Shown: positions 7,491 to 15,997 of the stretch, piece by piece
How positions within the stretch are numbered: position 1 is the first letter of the stretch
How the letters are laid out: each line of letters begins with the position of its first letter
Origin: Aquabacter sp965279295
Lineage (GTDB): Bacteria > Pseudomonadota > Alphaproteobacteria > Rhizobiales > Xanthobacteraceae
Reading direction: 5' to 3' (one strand)
DNA length: 64,000 bases
NCBI GenBank assembly: GCA_965279295.1
Contig: CBDIHQ010000012.1
Program-made: the position numbers and the translations under genes
Notes under the pieces: model-generated
What the model was told of the DNA's origin: nothing
What the model saw: only the letters and a program-made list of their open reading frames with translations
The model's database searches: none

Positions 7491-9230
7491 TCAGAAGATT
7501 GCCGGCTCGCCCACGGGCGCGCCGAAGGATGTCTCAAGGAAGTCGAAGTCACACCCCTCGTGTGCCTGGCCGATGTGGCGGGTGAACATCCAGCCATATC
7601 CGCGCTCGAAGCGGGGCGGCGGCGCCACCCAGGCGGTACGGCGCCGTTCAAGCTCGTCGTCCGCGACCTCAAGGGAAATGGTCCGCGCCTCCACGTCCAC
7701 CGAAATAATGTCGCCTGTCTCCACCAGTGCCAGCGGGCCGCCGATATAGGCTTCGGGGGAGACATGCAGCACGCAGGCCCCATAGCTGGTGCCGCTCATG
7801 CGCGCATCCGAAATGCGCAGCATGTCCCGCACCCCCTGTTTCACCAGCTTCTTCGGCAAGGGCAGCATGCCCCATTCCGGCATGCCTGGCCCGCCCTGGG
7901 GCCCGGCATTGCGCAGCACCAGCACATGATCGGGGGTGACGTCGAAATCGTCCCGGTCGATCACCGCCTTCATGGCGGGATAGTCATCGAACACGATGGC
8001 GGGGCCGGAATGCTTCAAGAGGTGCGGCTCGCAGCAGCCGGGCTTGATGACGCATCCCTCCGGGGCGAGATTGCCCTTGAGAACGGCGAGCGCGCTCTGG
8101 TCCGTGGCGGGCCGATCGAGCGGGCGGATGACGTCGTCATTATAGATGGTGGCGTTGGCGATGTTCTCGCCGACGGTGCGGCCGGAGACAGTGAGCCTGT
8201 CGAGGTCGAGGTGATCGCGGATGCGGGTCATCAGCGCCGGCAGGCCGCCGGCATAGAAGAAGTCTTCCATCAGATAGGTATCGCCGGTGGGGCGCACGTT
8301 CGCCAGCGTCGGCACCTTGCGGCTCGCCGCCTCGAAATCATCCAGCGTCACCGGGCAGCCGGCACGGCGCGACTGGGCGAGGACGTGGATGATGGCGTTG
8401 GTGGAGCAGCCCATCGCCATGGCGACCGCGATGGCGTTCTCGAAGCTGCCGCGCTGCTGAATTTTAGCCGGCGTCAGATCCTCCCACACCATATCGACGA
8501 TGCGCCGCCCGGCCGCCGCGCACATGCGCTGGTGGTTGGAATCCGCCGCCGGGATGGAGGAGGCGCCCGGCAGCGTCATGCCGATGGCTTCGGCGATGGC
8601 GGTCATGGTGGAGGCGGTGCCCATGGTCATGCAATGGCCGAACGAGCGGGCGATGCCGCCCTCGATGTCGAGCCAGTCCTGGTCCGATATGTTACCGGCG
8701 CGGCGCTCGTCCCAATATTTCCAGGCGTCCGAGCCGGAGCCCAGGATCTTACCCTTCCAATTGCCCCGCAGCATCGGGCCGGCGGGAACGAATATGGCAG
8801 GCAGGCCGGCGCTGGTGGCGCCCATCAACAGCGCCGGGGTGGTCTTGTCGCAGCCCCCCATGAGCACCACGCCATCCACCGGGTGGGAGCGGATTAGTTC
8901 CTCCGTGTCCATGGCCAGGAGGTTGCGGTAGAGCATGGTGGTCGGCTTGACGAAATTCTCCGCCAGCGAAATCGCCGGCAGTTCGATGGGAAAGCCCCCG
9001 GCCTGCAACACGCCGCGCTTCACATCCTCCACCCGCGCCTTGAAGTGTGCGTGACAGGGATTGATGTCCGACCAGGTGTTGACGATGGCGATGGCTGGGC
9101 GGCCGACGAAGTCCTGCGGGGCATAGCCCATCTGCATCACGCGCGAGCGATGGCCGAAGCCGCGCAGATCATCCTGCGCAAACCAGCGCGCGCTGCGCAG
9201 CGTCTCGGGGGTCTTGGGGCGATTGGTCAT
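7491..9230 (-). CDS. IlvD/Edd-family sugar-acid dehydratase (L-arabinonate dehydratase-like)
   Basis: At 579 residues this matches sugar-acid dehydratases better than IlvD (about 610-620) or Edd (about 600). The three Fe-S ligands fall at Cys59 (NTWSDINPCH), Cys127 (GGCDKT) and Cys200 (SFGHCMTMG), and the C-terminal RISDARMSGTSYG motif with the catalytic Ser is intact. The family dehydrates aldonic acids to 2-keto-3-deoxy acids in the cytoplasm. It sits between a TctC-type solute receptor and an HpcH/HpaI aldolase on the same strand, which supports sugar-acid catabolism rather than branched-chain amino acid synthesis. L-arabinonate, D-xylonate or D-fuconate are possible substrates. Confidence 0.85.
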   Translation of the reverse strand: MTNRPKTPETLRSARWFAQDDLRGFGHRSRVMQMGYAPQDFVGRPAIAIVNTWSDINPCHAHFKARVEDVKRGVLQAGGFPIELPAISLAENFVKPTTMLYRNLLAMDTEELIRSHPVDGVVLMGGCDKTTPALLMGATSAGLPAIFVPAGPMLRGNWKGKILGSGSDAWKYWDERRAGNISDQDWLDIEGGIARSFGHCMTMGTASTMTAIAEAIGMTLPGASSIPAADSNHQRMCAAAGRRIVDMVWEDLTPAKIQQRGSFENAIAVAMAMGCSTNAIIHVLAQSRRAGCPVTLDDFEAASRKVPTLANVRPTGDTYLMEDFFYAGGLPALMTRIRDHLDLDRLTVSGRTVGENIANATIYNDDVIRPLDRPATDQSALAVLKGNLAPEGCVIKPGCCEPHLLKHSGPAIVFDDYPAMKAVIDRDDFDVTPDHVLVLRNAGPQGGPGMPEWGMLPLPKKLVKQGVRDMLRISDARMSGTSYGACVLHVSPEAYIGGPLALVETGDIISVDVEARTISLEVADDELERRRTAWVAPPPRFERGYGWMFTRHIGQAHEGCDFDFLETSFGAPVGEPAIF

Positions 9231-9272
9231 GGGAGATCAGGCTGAGCCTCTATCACGAGCGCGGTCGACTCC

Positions 9273-9292
9273 CTCTCCCGCAAGCGGGAGAG
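9273..9292. repeat. Short palindromic repeat inside the operon
   Basis: A 9-bp perfect stem (ctctcccgc with gcgggagag, 2-base loop) sits in the 79-bp gap between tctC and the dehydratase gene. The same ctcccgcaagcgggag core recurs at about 49.2, 49.26 and 59.06 kb, so it belongs to a dispersed family. In the transcript it would form a hairpin between cistrons. Confidence 0.7.
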
Positions 9293-9309
9293 AGAGTGGC
9301 AATATCCTG

Positions 9310-10278
9310 CTACTCCGTTGGCGTGATTTTGCCTTCCGTAATCACCTGCTTCCACATGGCCTCCTCCTTGGCCTGGAAAGCGGCGAATGCGGCAGGTGAA
9401 TTGGCGACCACCTCAAATCCGATGTCATTAAGCTTTTTCTTGGTTTCCGGGTCGCTCAGCGCGGCCATCAGGGACGCCTCGATCTTGGCTTTCACATCGG
9501 CGGGCAGCCCCTTGGGGCCGGCGGCTGCCTGCCAGGAGTAGACCTCCAGCGGCACCCCGGCCTGCGCCATGGTTGGGGTGTCGGGAAACACGCTGGTCCG
9601 GTCTGCGGCAGTGACCGCCAGCAGCTTCAGCTTGCCGGCGCGGATCTGGTTCGCCACGGACGCCAGATTCTGGAACGAGACGTCGGCATGTCCGCCCATC
9701 AGATCGTTAATGGCGGGGCCGCCGCCCTTGTATGGGACGTGCACCCCCTGGGTGCCGGTCTTCTGCCAGAACATGGCTGCGGTGAGATGGTCGGATGAGC
9801 CGATGCCGGACGAGGCGAATGTCACCTTGTTCGGGTTCTTCTTCATGTACTCGACCAGTTCCTTGACCGAATTCGCCGGGAAGTTGGGCGATGTCACCAG
9901 CACGTTCGGGGTCCGCACCGCGACCGTGAGAAGGTCGAAATCCTTTTGCGGGGAGTAGGCGAGGTTGGGGTAAAGCGCGGGGTTTATGGCGAAGACGCCG
10001 ATGGAGCCGACCAGCAGCGTGTATCCATCCGGCGCTGAGCGGGCCATTTGCGCGGCGCCCTGGCCGCCGTTCGCGCCCGGCTTGTTGTCCACCACCACGC
10101 TCTGGCCCAGCACTTCCGCCATCTTGGGGGCGAGGAAGCGGGCGGTGCTGTCCGAGGCGCCGCCGGCGGGGAACGGGACGATCACCGTGACCGTCCGGTC
10201 GGGATAACCGGCGGCGAAACATGAGGTGCTGACGGCGACGCTCAAAAGAGCGGCGCACATCAATTTGAGCGATGGCAT
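9310..10278 (-). CDS. Tripartite tricarboxylate transporter (TctC/Bug) substrate-binding protein
   Basis: The 322-residue product has a signal peptide (MPSLKLMCAALLSVAVSTSCFAAG) followed by the Bug-family fold: YPDRTVTVIVPFPAGGASDSTAR, the loop that holds the carboxylate ligand, then DNKPGANGG, FASSGIGSSDH and PYKGGGPAINDL. It is a periplasmic receptor for an organic acid. It heads the operon with the dehydratase and aldolase, so the ligand is probably a sugar acid. No TctA or TctB membrane subunit is encoded nearby; orphan Bug receptors are common and may share membrane partners elsewhere or act in sensing. Confidence 0.92.
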   Translation of the reverse strand: MPSLKLMCAALLSVAVSTSCFAAGYPDRTVTVIVPFPAGGASDSTARFLAPKMAEVLGQSVVVDNKPGANGGQGAAQMARSAPDGYTLLVGSIGVFAINPALYPNLAYSPQKDFDLLTVAVRTPNVLVTSPNFPANSVKELVEYMKKNPNKVTFASSGIGSSDHLTAAMFWQKTGTQGVHVPYKGGGPAINDLMGGHADVSFQNLASVANQIRAGKLKLLAVTAADRTSVFPDTPTMAQAGVPLEVYSWQAAAGPKGLPADVKAKIEASLMAALSDPETKKKLNDIGFEVVANSPAAFAAFQAKEEAMWKQVITEGKITPTE

Positions 10279-10358
10279 CTGGCGTCCTCCCAGGACTTTT
10301 CCTCCCGGCCGTTCGGCCCGGATTTGCCCGTCTGATACGGGTCTAAAGAGACTGAAAC

Positions 10359-10372
10359 ACTAATGCATTAGT
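10359..10372. promoter_or_regulatory. Perfect 14-bp palindrome, likely GntR operator
   Basis: The sequence actaatgcattagt is its own reverse complement. It lies in the 128-bp divergent gap between tctC (start 10278) and the GntR gene (start 10407), 34 bases before the regulator's ATG. FCD-type GntR proteins bind such palindromes between their own gene and the operon they control, so this is the obvious candidate site for both promoters. Confidence 0.6.
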
Positions 10373-10406
10373 TGGTCAATCGGATTTCATGCTATGACGG
10401 GCGGGC

Positions 10407-11117
10407 ATGAACGAGGCGATCAATCCGCAGCTTCTCCCCCGCCCGGCGCGCGACCGCTCCCGGCAGGCGGCGCCGCAGGTGTTCGACTATCTGCGCGCGC
10501 AGATCGTCGGAATGGTGCTGCCGCCCGGCGCGACACTGCCGCGCGCGGCGCTTCAGGGCCTGTTCGGCGTTTCGTCCACTCCGGTGCGCGACGCTCTCAT
10601 GCGCTTGGAGGAAGAGGGCCTGGTGGAGGTATTTCCCCAGCACGCCACCAAGGTCAGCCCGATTGATCTTAGCCAAGCCAAGCGCACCCAGTTTCTGCGC
10701 CGTTCCATCGAGCAAGAGGCGGTGCGCCTGTTGGCCGAGGCTGCGGACCGGCCTGCCGCTATCTCTGCGCTTGAAGCCGTCATCGCCCGGCAGCAAGCCC
10801 TGCTTGCCGCCGGCGACCTCGAAGCCTTCGACGCGGCGGACCGGGCGTTCCATGAAACCTTGTGCGATCTGGTGGGAGCAGGGGAGCTTTGGGCCCTGGT
10901 GCGCCGCTCCTCCGGCCATATCGATCGATTGCGCCGCCTGAACCTGCCGCTCGCCGGCAAGGCGCCACAGATCATCGTCGATCACGAGGCCATCGTCGCC
11001 GGCATCGCGGCGGGGGATGGCGGAGAGGCACAGCGCGCGGTGCGCGACCATCTCTCCCGCTCACTCGCCTCAGCGGACGGGATGCGGCGGGACCGGCCGG
11101 ACTATTTTCGCGACTGA
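10407..11117 (+). CDS. GntR-family transcriptional regulator (FCD subfamily)
   Basis: This 236-residue protein has an N-terminal winged helix (about residues 20-88, with LQGLFGVSSTPVRDALMRLEEEGLVEVFPQHATKV, the GntR recognition region) and a C-terminal all-helical FCD domain (about 95-225). The FCD metal/ligand His positions appear in DRAFHETLC, VDHEAIVAGI and VRDHLSR. Such proteins repress sugar-acid or organic-acid operons and are released by the substrate or an intermediate. It is divergent from the receptor-dehydratase-aldolase operon, with a 14-bp palindrome between the starts, so it most likely controls that operon and itself. Confidence 0.9.
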   Translation: MNEAINPQLLPRPARDRSRQAAPQVFDYLRAQIVGMVLPPGATLPRAALQGLFGVSSTPVRDALMRLEEEGLVEVFPQHATKVSPIDLSQAKRTQFLRRSIEQEAVRLLAEAADRPAAISALEAVIARQQALLAAGDLEAFDAADRAFHETLCDLVGAGELWALVRRSSGHIDRLRRLNLPLAGKAPQIIVDHEAIVAGIAAGDGGEAQRAVRDHLSRSLASADGMRRDRPDYFRD

Positions 11118-11213
11118 CCCCGCGCGGTGCCTGTTCTCCCCCTGGCGAATTTTCTGCTATCTGCTCCACAGGCAATAGCAAAAAAGGCGGTCCGCCCGCC
11201 GGGGAGAGAAGCC

Positions 11214-12398
11214 ATGCTCACCACCGTCGATTCCTTCGACCGCATCGGCGAGGAGAACGCGTTCGCGGTTCTCGCCCGCGCCACCAGTCTGGCCGCCCAG
11301 GGCCGCGACATCATCAATCTCGGCATCGGCCAGCCGGATTTCCGCACCCCGCAGCATATCGTCGAAGCCGCCATCAAGGCGCTCCAGGACGGCCACCACG
11401 GCTACACCCCCTCGGTGGGGATCCTGCCGCTGCGCGAGGCGGTGGCGCGCGATCTCCACCGCCGCTACGGCGCCGAGGTCGATCCCGGCCTGGTGATGAT
11501 CGTGCCCGGCGGCAAGGTGACGATGTATGCCGCCATCCGCCTGTTCGGCGAGCCGGGCGCGGAGATCCTCTATCCCGACCCCGGCTTCCCGATCTATCGC
11601 TCGATGATCGAGCACACCGGCGCGACGCCGATCCCGGTGCCGATCCGCGAGGAAAACGGCTTCGCCTTCTCCGCTGAGGAGACGCTGGCGCTCATCACGC
11701 CGAAGACCCGCCTGCTGATCATCAACTCGCCCGCCAACCCCACCGGTGGGGTGACCCCGAAGGCCGAGATCGACAAGCTGGTGAAGGGCCTCGCGGATCA
11801 TCCCCACGTCTGCCTGATGTCGGACGAGATTTATGACCACTTCGTTTTCGACGGCGAGAAACACCAGACCCTGCTGGCCTACCCGGAAATCCGCGACCGG
11901 CTGATCCTGCTGAACGGCTGGTCGAAGACCTATGCCATGACCGGCTGGCGGCTGGGTTATTCGGTGTGGCCCAAATCGCTCTACGAGGCGGTGCGCAAGC
12001 TCTCGGTGAACGCCTGGTCGTGCGTCAATGCCGCGACCCAATATGCCGGCATCGCCGCCCTCGACGGGCCGCATGACGACGTGGCGGCCATGGTCGCCGA
12101 GTTCGACCGCCGCCGCGCGCTGGTGGTTGCGGGGCTGAACGCGCTGCCCGGCGTCTCCTGCGCCACGCCCAGGGGCGCCTTCTATGCATTCCCCAATGTT
12201 TCCGGCACCGGCTGGACCTCCGCCAAGGCGCTGGCTTCCGCCCTGCTGGAGGATGCCGGCGTTGCGGTGATCGGCGGGCCGGACTTCGGCGTGTTCGGGG
12301 AAGGCTACATGCGCCTGTCCTATGCCAATTCGGCCGAGAACATCCGCGCCGCGCTGGAGCGCATGGACGCCTTCCTGCGGCGCCGCCAAGCGGCCTGA
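11214..12398 (+). CDS. Class I/II PLP-dependent aminotransferase
   Basis: The 394-residue product is a fold-type I aminotransferase of the aspartate aminotransferase subgroup: NLGIGQPDF at the N-terminus, GYTPSVG, NSPANPTGG for substrate carboxylate and cofactor contacts, SDEIYDHF for the PLP Asp/Tyr, and the Schiff-base lysine Lys238 in GWSKTYAMTGWRLGY. ATG 11214 is chosen because it follows a gggagag Shine-Dalgarno and begins the conserved region; the open frame to 11127 adds an atypical extension. The amino donor and acceptor cannot be fixed from sequence. It lies between the GntR gene and a sugar kinase and may not belong to the sugar-acid pathway. Confidence 0.9.
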   Translation: MLTTVDSFDRIGEENAFAVLARATSLAAQGRDIINLGIGQPDFRTPQHIVEAAIKALQDGHHGYTPSVGILPLREAVARDLHRRYGAEVDPGLVMIVPGGKVTMYAAIRLFGEPGAEILYPDPGFPIYRSMIEHTGATPIPVPIREENGFAFSAEETLALITPKTRLLIINSPANPTGGVTPKAEIDKLVKGLADHPHVCLMSDEIYDHFVFDGEKHQTLLAYPEIRDRLILLNGWSKTYAMTGWRLGYSVWPKSLYEAVRKLSVNAWSCVNAATQYAGIAALDGPHDDVAAMVAEFDRRRALVVAGLNALPGVSCATPRGAFYAFPNVSGTGWTSAKALASALLEDAGVAVIGGPDFGVFGEGYMRLSYANSAENIRAALERMDAFLRRRQAA

Positions 12399-12556
12399 GG
12401 AAGGCTATTTGGGCCTTCGCCATCTGTCCACCGCGCCACCCACGGGCGCGGTGTGTCAGCGGTGGGCCATCATCGGGTATCGCGTCGTGTCCTGGTCCCA
12501 TCACTTGCGTGCGGCGCGGGGGTAGGGGAAGGTGCGCCCGCGTTTGAGGGTAAGAC

Positions 12557-13480
12557 ATGTCTAAAGTTGTTTGCGTGGGCGAGGTAATGGTGGAACTGGC
12601 GCGTGGCTCGGACGGGCGCTTCGGCCTCGCGTTCGGCGGCGACACGTTCAACACGGCCGTCTATCTCGCTCGGGCCGATATCGCGACCTCCTACGCCACC
12701 GCGCTCGGCGATGATGTGTTTTCAAGCCAGATCCTCGAGCTTGCCGCCATGGAGGGGGTCGGGCGCGACACCATCCTTCAGGTGAAGGGGCGGGTGCCGG
12801 GGCTTTATCTCATCACCACCGACGACAGGGGCGAGCGCAGCTTCCATTACTGGCGCGACACCGCACCCGCGCGCGTCCTGTTCGAGCTTGATGGCTGGCA
12901 GTCTGTCGCCGAGCAATTGGTGGGCGCGCACGCAGTCTATTTCTCGGGGATCACCCTCTCGCTCTATTCAAATGCCGGTCTCGGCCGCTTCCTGGCGGCG
13001 CTGGAGATGGCGGGCGAGAATGGCGCGTGGCGGGTGTTCGACGGTAATTTCCGCCCCCGTGGCTGGGGCGGCGACACGGCGCGGGCGCGCACCGTCTTCG
13101 CGGAAGCCTTGAAGCGGGCCTCCATCGCCTTGCCCACATTCGAGGATGAGGCGGCACTCTGGGGGGATGCATCGCCCATGGCCACCATCGAGCGGATCAC
13201 CACGTATGGGGTGCGCGAAGTGGTGGTCAAGAACGGCCCGGCCGGCGCTCTCATCTATGCCGAGGGCAAAGTGATCGAGGTGCCGATCGAGCGCGAAGTG
13301 CTCCCTGTGGATACCACCGGTGCCGGCGACAGCTTCAACGCCGCCTATCTCGCCGCGCGGCTGAAGGGCGAAGGGCCCGAGGATGCGGCCCTTGCCGGCC
13401 ATCGCCTCGCCGGGTCCGTCATCATGCACCGGGGCGCCATCATCCCGCGCGCTGCGCACGAGGGTATGAGCGCGCATTAA
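12557..13480 (+). CDS. kdgK: PfkB-family carbohydrate kinase, 2-keto-3-deoxygluconate kinase-like
   Basis: The 307-residue ribokinase-fold enzyme has the N-terminal substrate Gly pair in LAFGGDTFNTAVYLAR and the C-terminal PfkB signature DTTGAGDSFNAAY with catalytic base Asp258. The GGDTFNTA and RSFHYWRDTAPAR elements match KDG kinases, which phosphorylate 2-keto-3-deoxygluconate to KDPG. With the nearby sugar-acid dehydratase it offers an alternative to direct aldol cleavage of the keto-deoxy acid. The gene has its own 158-bp upstream gap in which I see no other gene, and a terminator for its strand lies about 85 bases downstream. Substrate specificity is inferred. Confidence 0.8.
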   Translation: MSKVVCVGEVMVELARGSDGRFGLAFGGDTFNTAVYLARADIATSYATALGDDVFSSQILELAAMEGVGRDTILQVKGRVPGLYLITTDDRGERSFHYWRDTAPARVLFELDGWQSVAEQLVGAHAVYFSGITLSLYSNAGLGRFLAALEMAGENGAWRVFDGNFRPRGWGGDTARARTVFAEALKRASIALPTFEDEAALWGDASPMATIERITTYGVREVVVKNGPAGALIYAEGKVIEVPIEREVLPVDTTGAGDSFNAAYLAARLKGEGPEDAALAGHRLAGSVIMHRGAIIPRAAHEGMSAH

Positions 13481-13546
13481 GGGATGGGGCACGCGAGCCT
13501 TTGTGACGGTGGGTATTCAACGCCGCCACGTCTCCTGCTCCGGACG

Positions 13547-14386
13547 TCAGAACTCGTCATAGCCCCCCGCAGGTGCGCGGGGTTTTTTAATGAAGAGGCG
13601 TAACGATAGAAATGACAGAAGGCATAATAGTATTACAGACTGTGTGAATCCAAACGATCTGAATATAATTTTGCTCGTTTCTATAAAATATGGATATATG
13701 TAGATATTGTTTTTCTTAATGGCGCGAGCGACGCGGGTTTTTGTTTTAATGCCTGCGCGATAGAGGTCGATCGGGATAATAGAAATATTGCCTGACATGG
13801 AGAGGCATTGGATGATGAAGAGGTCGCTATAGTCGAATCTCTTCGTCGCCTGCCGAATGGCCGGGATGAGACACCTGCTTCTGGCCAGTCCGTAGAACAG
13901 GCTCGATGTGGGGCTGATCAATTGCTCGCACAGCCGCCGGAACGGTGTTGTCCCTCCCGATGGAATGGGCCGTCTCACCTCGCTCAAGCTTTTTGTGGCG
14001 TGGTTCCAGCTTCTAAGATGCGAAAAGACGCATCCGATATCCGGGTCGCGGTCGAAGATCTCAACCGCGCGGGCTATGAACGTATGATCCCACTCATCGT
14101 CATGGGCAAAGTACATGAAGAATTCGGTGTCAGAAAATTTCGTCAGGAACTCGAAATTCGGCCAAACTCCGATATTTGTTTCATGGCGATGAACAACAAT
14201 ACGTGGGTCTTCCTCTGCTTTCCGCAGGCAGTATTCATAAGTTCCGTCGGTTGAGCAATTGTCCGAGATGACAATCCGGATATTCGTATAGGTTTGTTTG
14301 GTAATCGAGGCGAGCGCCTGCTCGATGAGCGGCATTCCATTGAAGAGCGGTATCGCGACGGTGACACGCGGCAGGGTCGGATTCAT
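13547..14386 (-). CDS. Family 2 glycosyltransferase, last gene of the polysaccharide minus-strand operon
   Basis: The 279-residue product has an N-terminal GT-A domain: VTVAIPLFNGMPLIEQALASI, SDNCSTDGTYEY, and the metal-binding acidic motif in MYFAHDDEWD. It should transfer an activated sugar to a lipid-linked glycan on the cytoplasmic face. The C-terminal ~70 residues end with a hydrophobic stretch (ILLCLLSFLSLRLF) that may anchor it in the membrane. The 3' third is much richer in A and T than neighbouring genes, with runs of Ile, Lys and Asn codons, suggesting a different origin. Its last codons overlap a terminator that serves the opposite strand. Confidence 0.85.
   Translation of the reverse strand: MNPTLPRVTVAIPLFNGMPLIEQALASITKQTYTNIRIVISDNCSTDGTYEYCLRKAEEDPRIVVHRHETNIGVWPNFEFLTKFSDTEFFMYFAHDDEWDHTFIARAVEIFDRDPDIGCVFSHLRSWNHATKSLSEVRRPIPSGGTTPFRRLCEQLISPTSSLFYGLARSRCLIPAIRQATKRFDYSDLFIIQCLSMSGNISIIPIDLYRAGIKTKTRVARAIKKNNIYIYPYFIETSKIIFRSFGFTQSVILLCLLSFLSLRLFIKKPRAPAGGYDEF
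13565..13588 (+). terminator. Rho-independent terminator of the kdgK side, inside the GT 3' end
   Basis: ccccgc (13565-13570) pairs with gcgggg (13577-13582) and is followed on the plus strand by six T residues (13583-13588). It is oriented to stop transcription arriving from the kinase gene, yet it lies within the last codons of the convergent glycosyltransferase gene. Confidence 0.75.
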
Positions 14387-14435
14387 AAGCGCTCCAAGCG
14401 ATGATGCCGGAAATTCGAATGGGACGGGCCGTGGC

Positions 14436-15944
14436 TCATCTGCGCATCAACACGGTATAGCGCGAGAGTACGGCGTGGCGCAGCCGATCTGAGGTCAAGA
14501 GACTTCCCAGCAATGCCAGGACGCCAACCACGACCACGAAGCCCGCCCAATGGAGGCGGTCCGAAAGGGGCGTCGGGGCGATCAATCGCGACGCCATGGC
14601 GATCCCTACCGCGCCCAGGGTCGGCAGGAGCACGTCCGCCCCATACCAGCGCCACTTCTCGGCTTTCAGCAGGCGTCGATGCATGATCTGGACATTTATC
14701 GCGACATAGCCGGCATTGAGCAAAACCCATATCCAGGCCGTGCCCACTGCGCCATAACGCGGCGCCACGAAGAGGATGGCCGGCACCAGAACGCACACCG
14801 CCACCAGATTGCTGCGCAGGGCAAGGCTCGTCCAACCATGGGCGAGCTGGCACTGGTAGGGCATCCACATCAGCCCGTTTAGAAACGTGCCGATGACGAT
14901 GACGGAGAGGATCGGGCCGGTGTGGGCGGCGAGGGTTGCATCCCCCGACCAGACAAAGATCACGCCCTGCCCATAAAAGCTCAAAAGCGAGACAGCCGGG
15001 GCGATCAGAACCGTCACCAGTTGCGACCCTCGATGATAGAGCGTCGCAAGCTGCGCCTCATCGTTCAGGCTCGCAAGTTCCACCATGCGGGGATAGATCG
15101 CCTGCGTTACCGGTGTGATGATGAGGCTGAGGCTGCTCGCGAGCGTCGCCGCCAGGCTGTAATAGCCAAAATCGGTGAGGGTCAGCAGCCGTGACAACAG
15201 CAGCTTGTCGGTCTGGGTCAGCAGCGTGGCGAGCAGGGTTATGCCCAGCATACCGGAGGCGAAGCGCCAGACCTCGCTGAGGGCGGACCAGCGAAACTCA
15301 GGACGGGCCGGCGGCGTCGGCAGCACCCGATGCAGTGTGACGGCGAGGGCGATGATGGAGACGAACGACGCGATCGCCTGCCACAGGAAGAACGCCTGGA
15401 TGGTGGGCGACACCAAGGCGAGGACCACGACGGCACCGCCATGGCGCAGCGTGGCGAGGGCCGCGTTGATGCTGTTGAAGAGCACCTGGCGTTGCAGCCC
15501 CAGCAGCGCGCTGCGATAGACCCCCTCGCAAAGCCGCAGGCCCACCACCAGGGCCATGATCGAAAGCGCCTGCGCCACCGCGTCGAGGGGAAGCTGCTGG
15601 CTCTGGAGCCATCCGCTCGCGATCACGCCGGATGCGGCCCAAACCCCAGCCGCCAGCACGAAGGCGATGGAGAAGCAGATCAGTTCGAGGCTGCGCAGCA
15701 GGTCGCCGATCGACTGGGGTGTGTGGGCGCCGGCGGTGAAGCGCGCCATTTCGCGCCCGAGCGTCGGCGTCATCCCCATATCCACCAGGGGCAGGGCCGC
15801 CATGAGGATGGCGAAGACCCCCACCAGCCCGTAGGCCTCGATGCCGACATAGCCGATGATCAGCGGGATGAACGCAAGGTTCATCACCGCCACCCAGGCC
15901 TGACCCAGGAAGTTGGCGAGCAGGTTGCGCTTGATAAGCGTCAT
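14436..15944 (-). CDS. Wzx-like polysaccharide flippase (MOP/MATE superfamily)
   Basis: From ATG 15944 the product is 502 residues with about 12-14 predicted membrane helices. It starts LIKRNLLANFLGQAWVAVMNLAFIPLIIGYVGIEAYGLVGVF, the typical opening of O-antigen/exopolysaccharide flippases. It would move undecaprenyl-linked repeat units to the periplasmic face for polymerisation. The frame is open further upstream to 16136, but that extension overlaps the preceding gene and is not membrane-like. It is followed by a glycosyltransferase 49 bp downstream and preceded by methyltransferase genes on the same strand. Together with the Wzy-, Wzc- and Wza-like genes of the plus arm it points to a Wzx/Wzy-dependent system. 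Confidence 0.88.
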   Translation of the reverse strand: MTLIKRNLLANFLGQAWVAVMNLAFIPLIIGYVGIEAYGLVGVFAILMAALPLVDMGMTPTLGREMARFTAGAHTPQSIGDLLRSLELICFSIAFVLAAGVWAASGVIASGWLQSQQLPLDAVAQALSIMALVVGLRLCEGVYRSALLGLQRQVLFNSINAALATLRHGGAVVVLALVSPTIQAFFLWQAIASFVSIIALAVTLHRVLPTPPARPEFRWSALSEVWRFASGMLGITLLATLLTQTDKLLLSRLLTLTDFGYYSLAATLASSLSLIITPVTQAIYPRMVELASLNDEAQLATLYHRGSQLVTVLIAPAVSLLSFYGQGVIFVWSGDATLAAHTGPILSVIVIGTFLNGLMWMPYQCQLAHGWTSLALRSNLVAVCVLVPAILFVAPRYGAVGTAWIWVLLNAGYVAINVQIMHRRLLKAEKWRWYGADVLLPTLGAVGIAMASRLIAPTPLSDRLHWAGFVVVVGVLALLGSLLTSDRLRHAVLSRYTVLMRR

Positions 15945-15997
15945 GCGCGGCTCGTTTCGCTCCCGGTCCGGTCGCAGATCCCGCTCTCGGGACCCGC

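Noticed and set aside
7176..8897. Plus-strand open frame of 573 codons
   Set aside because: Shadow of the aldolase and dehydratase genes; no recognisable motifs.
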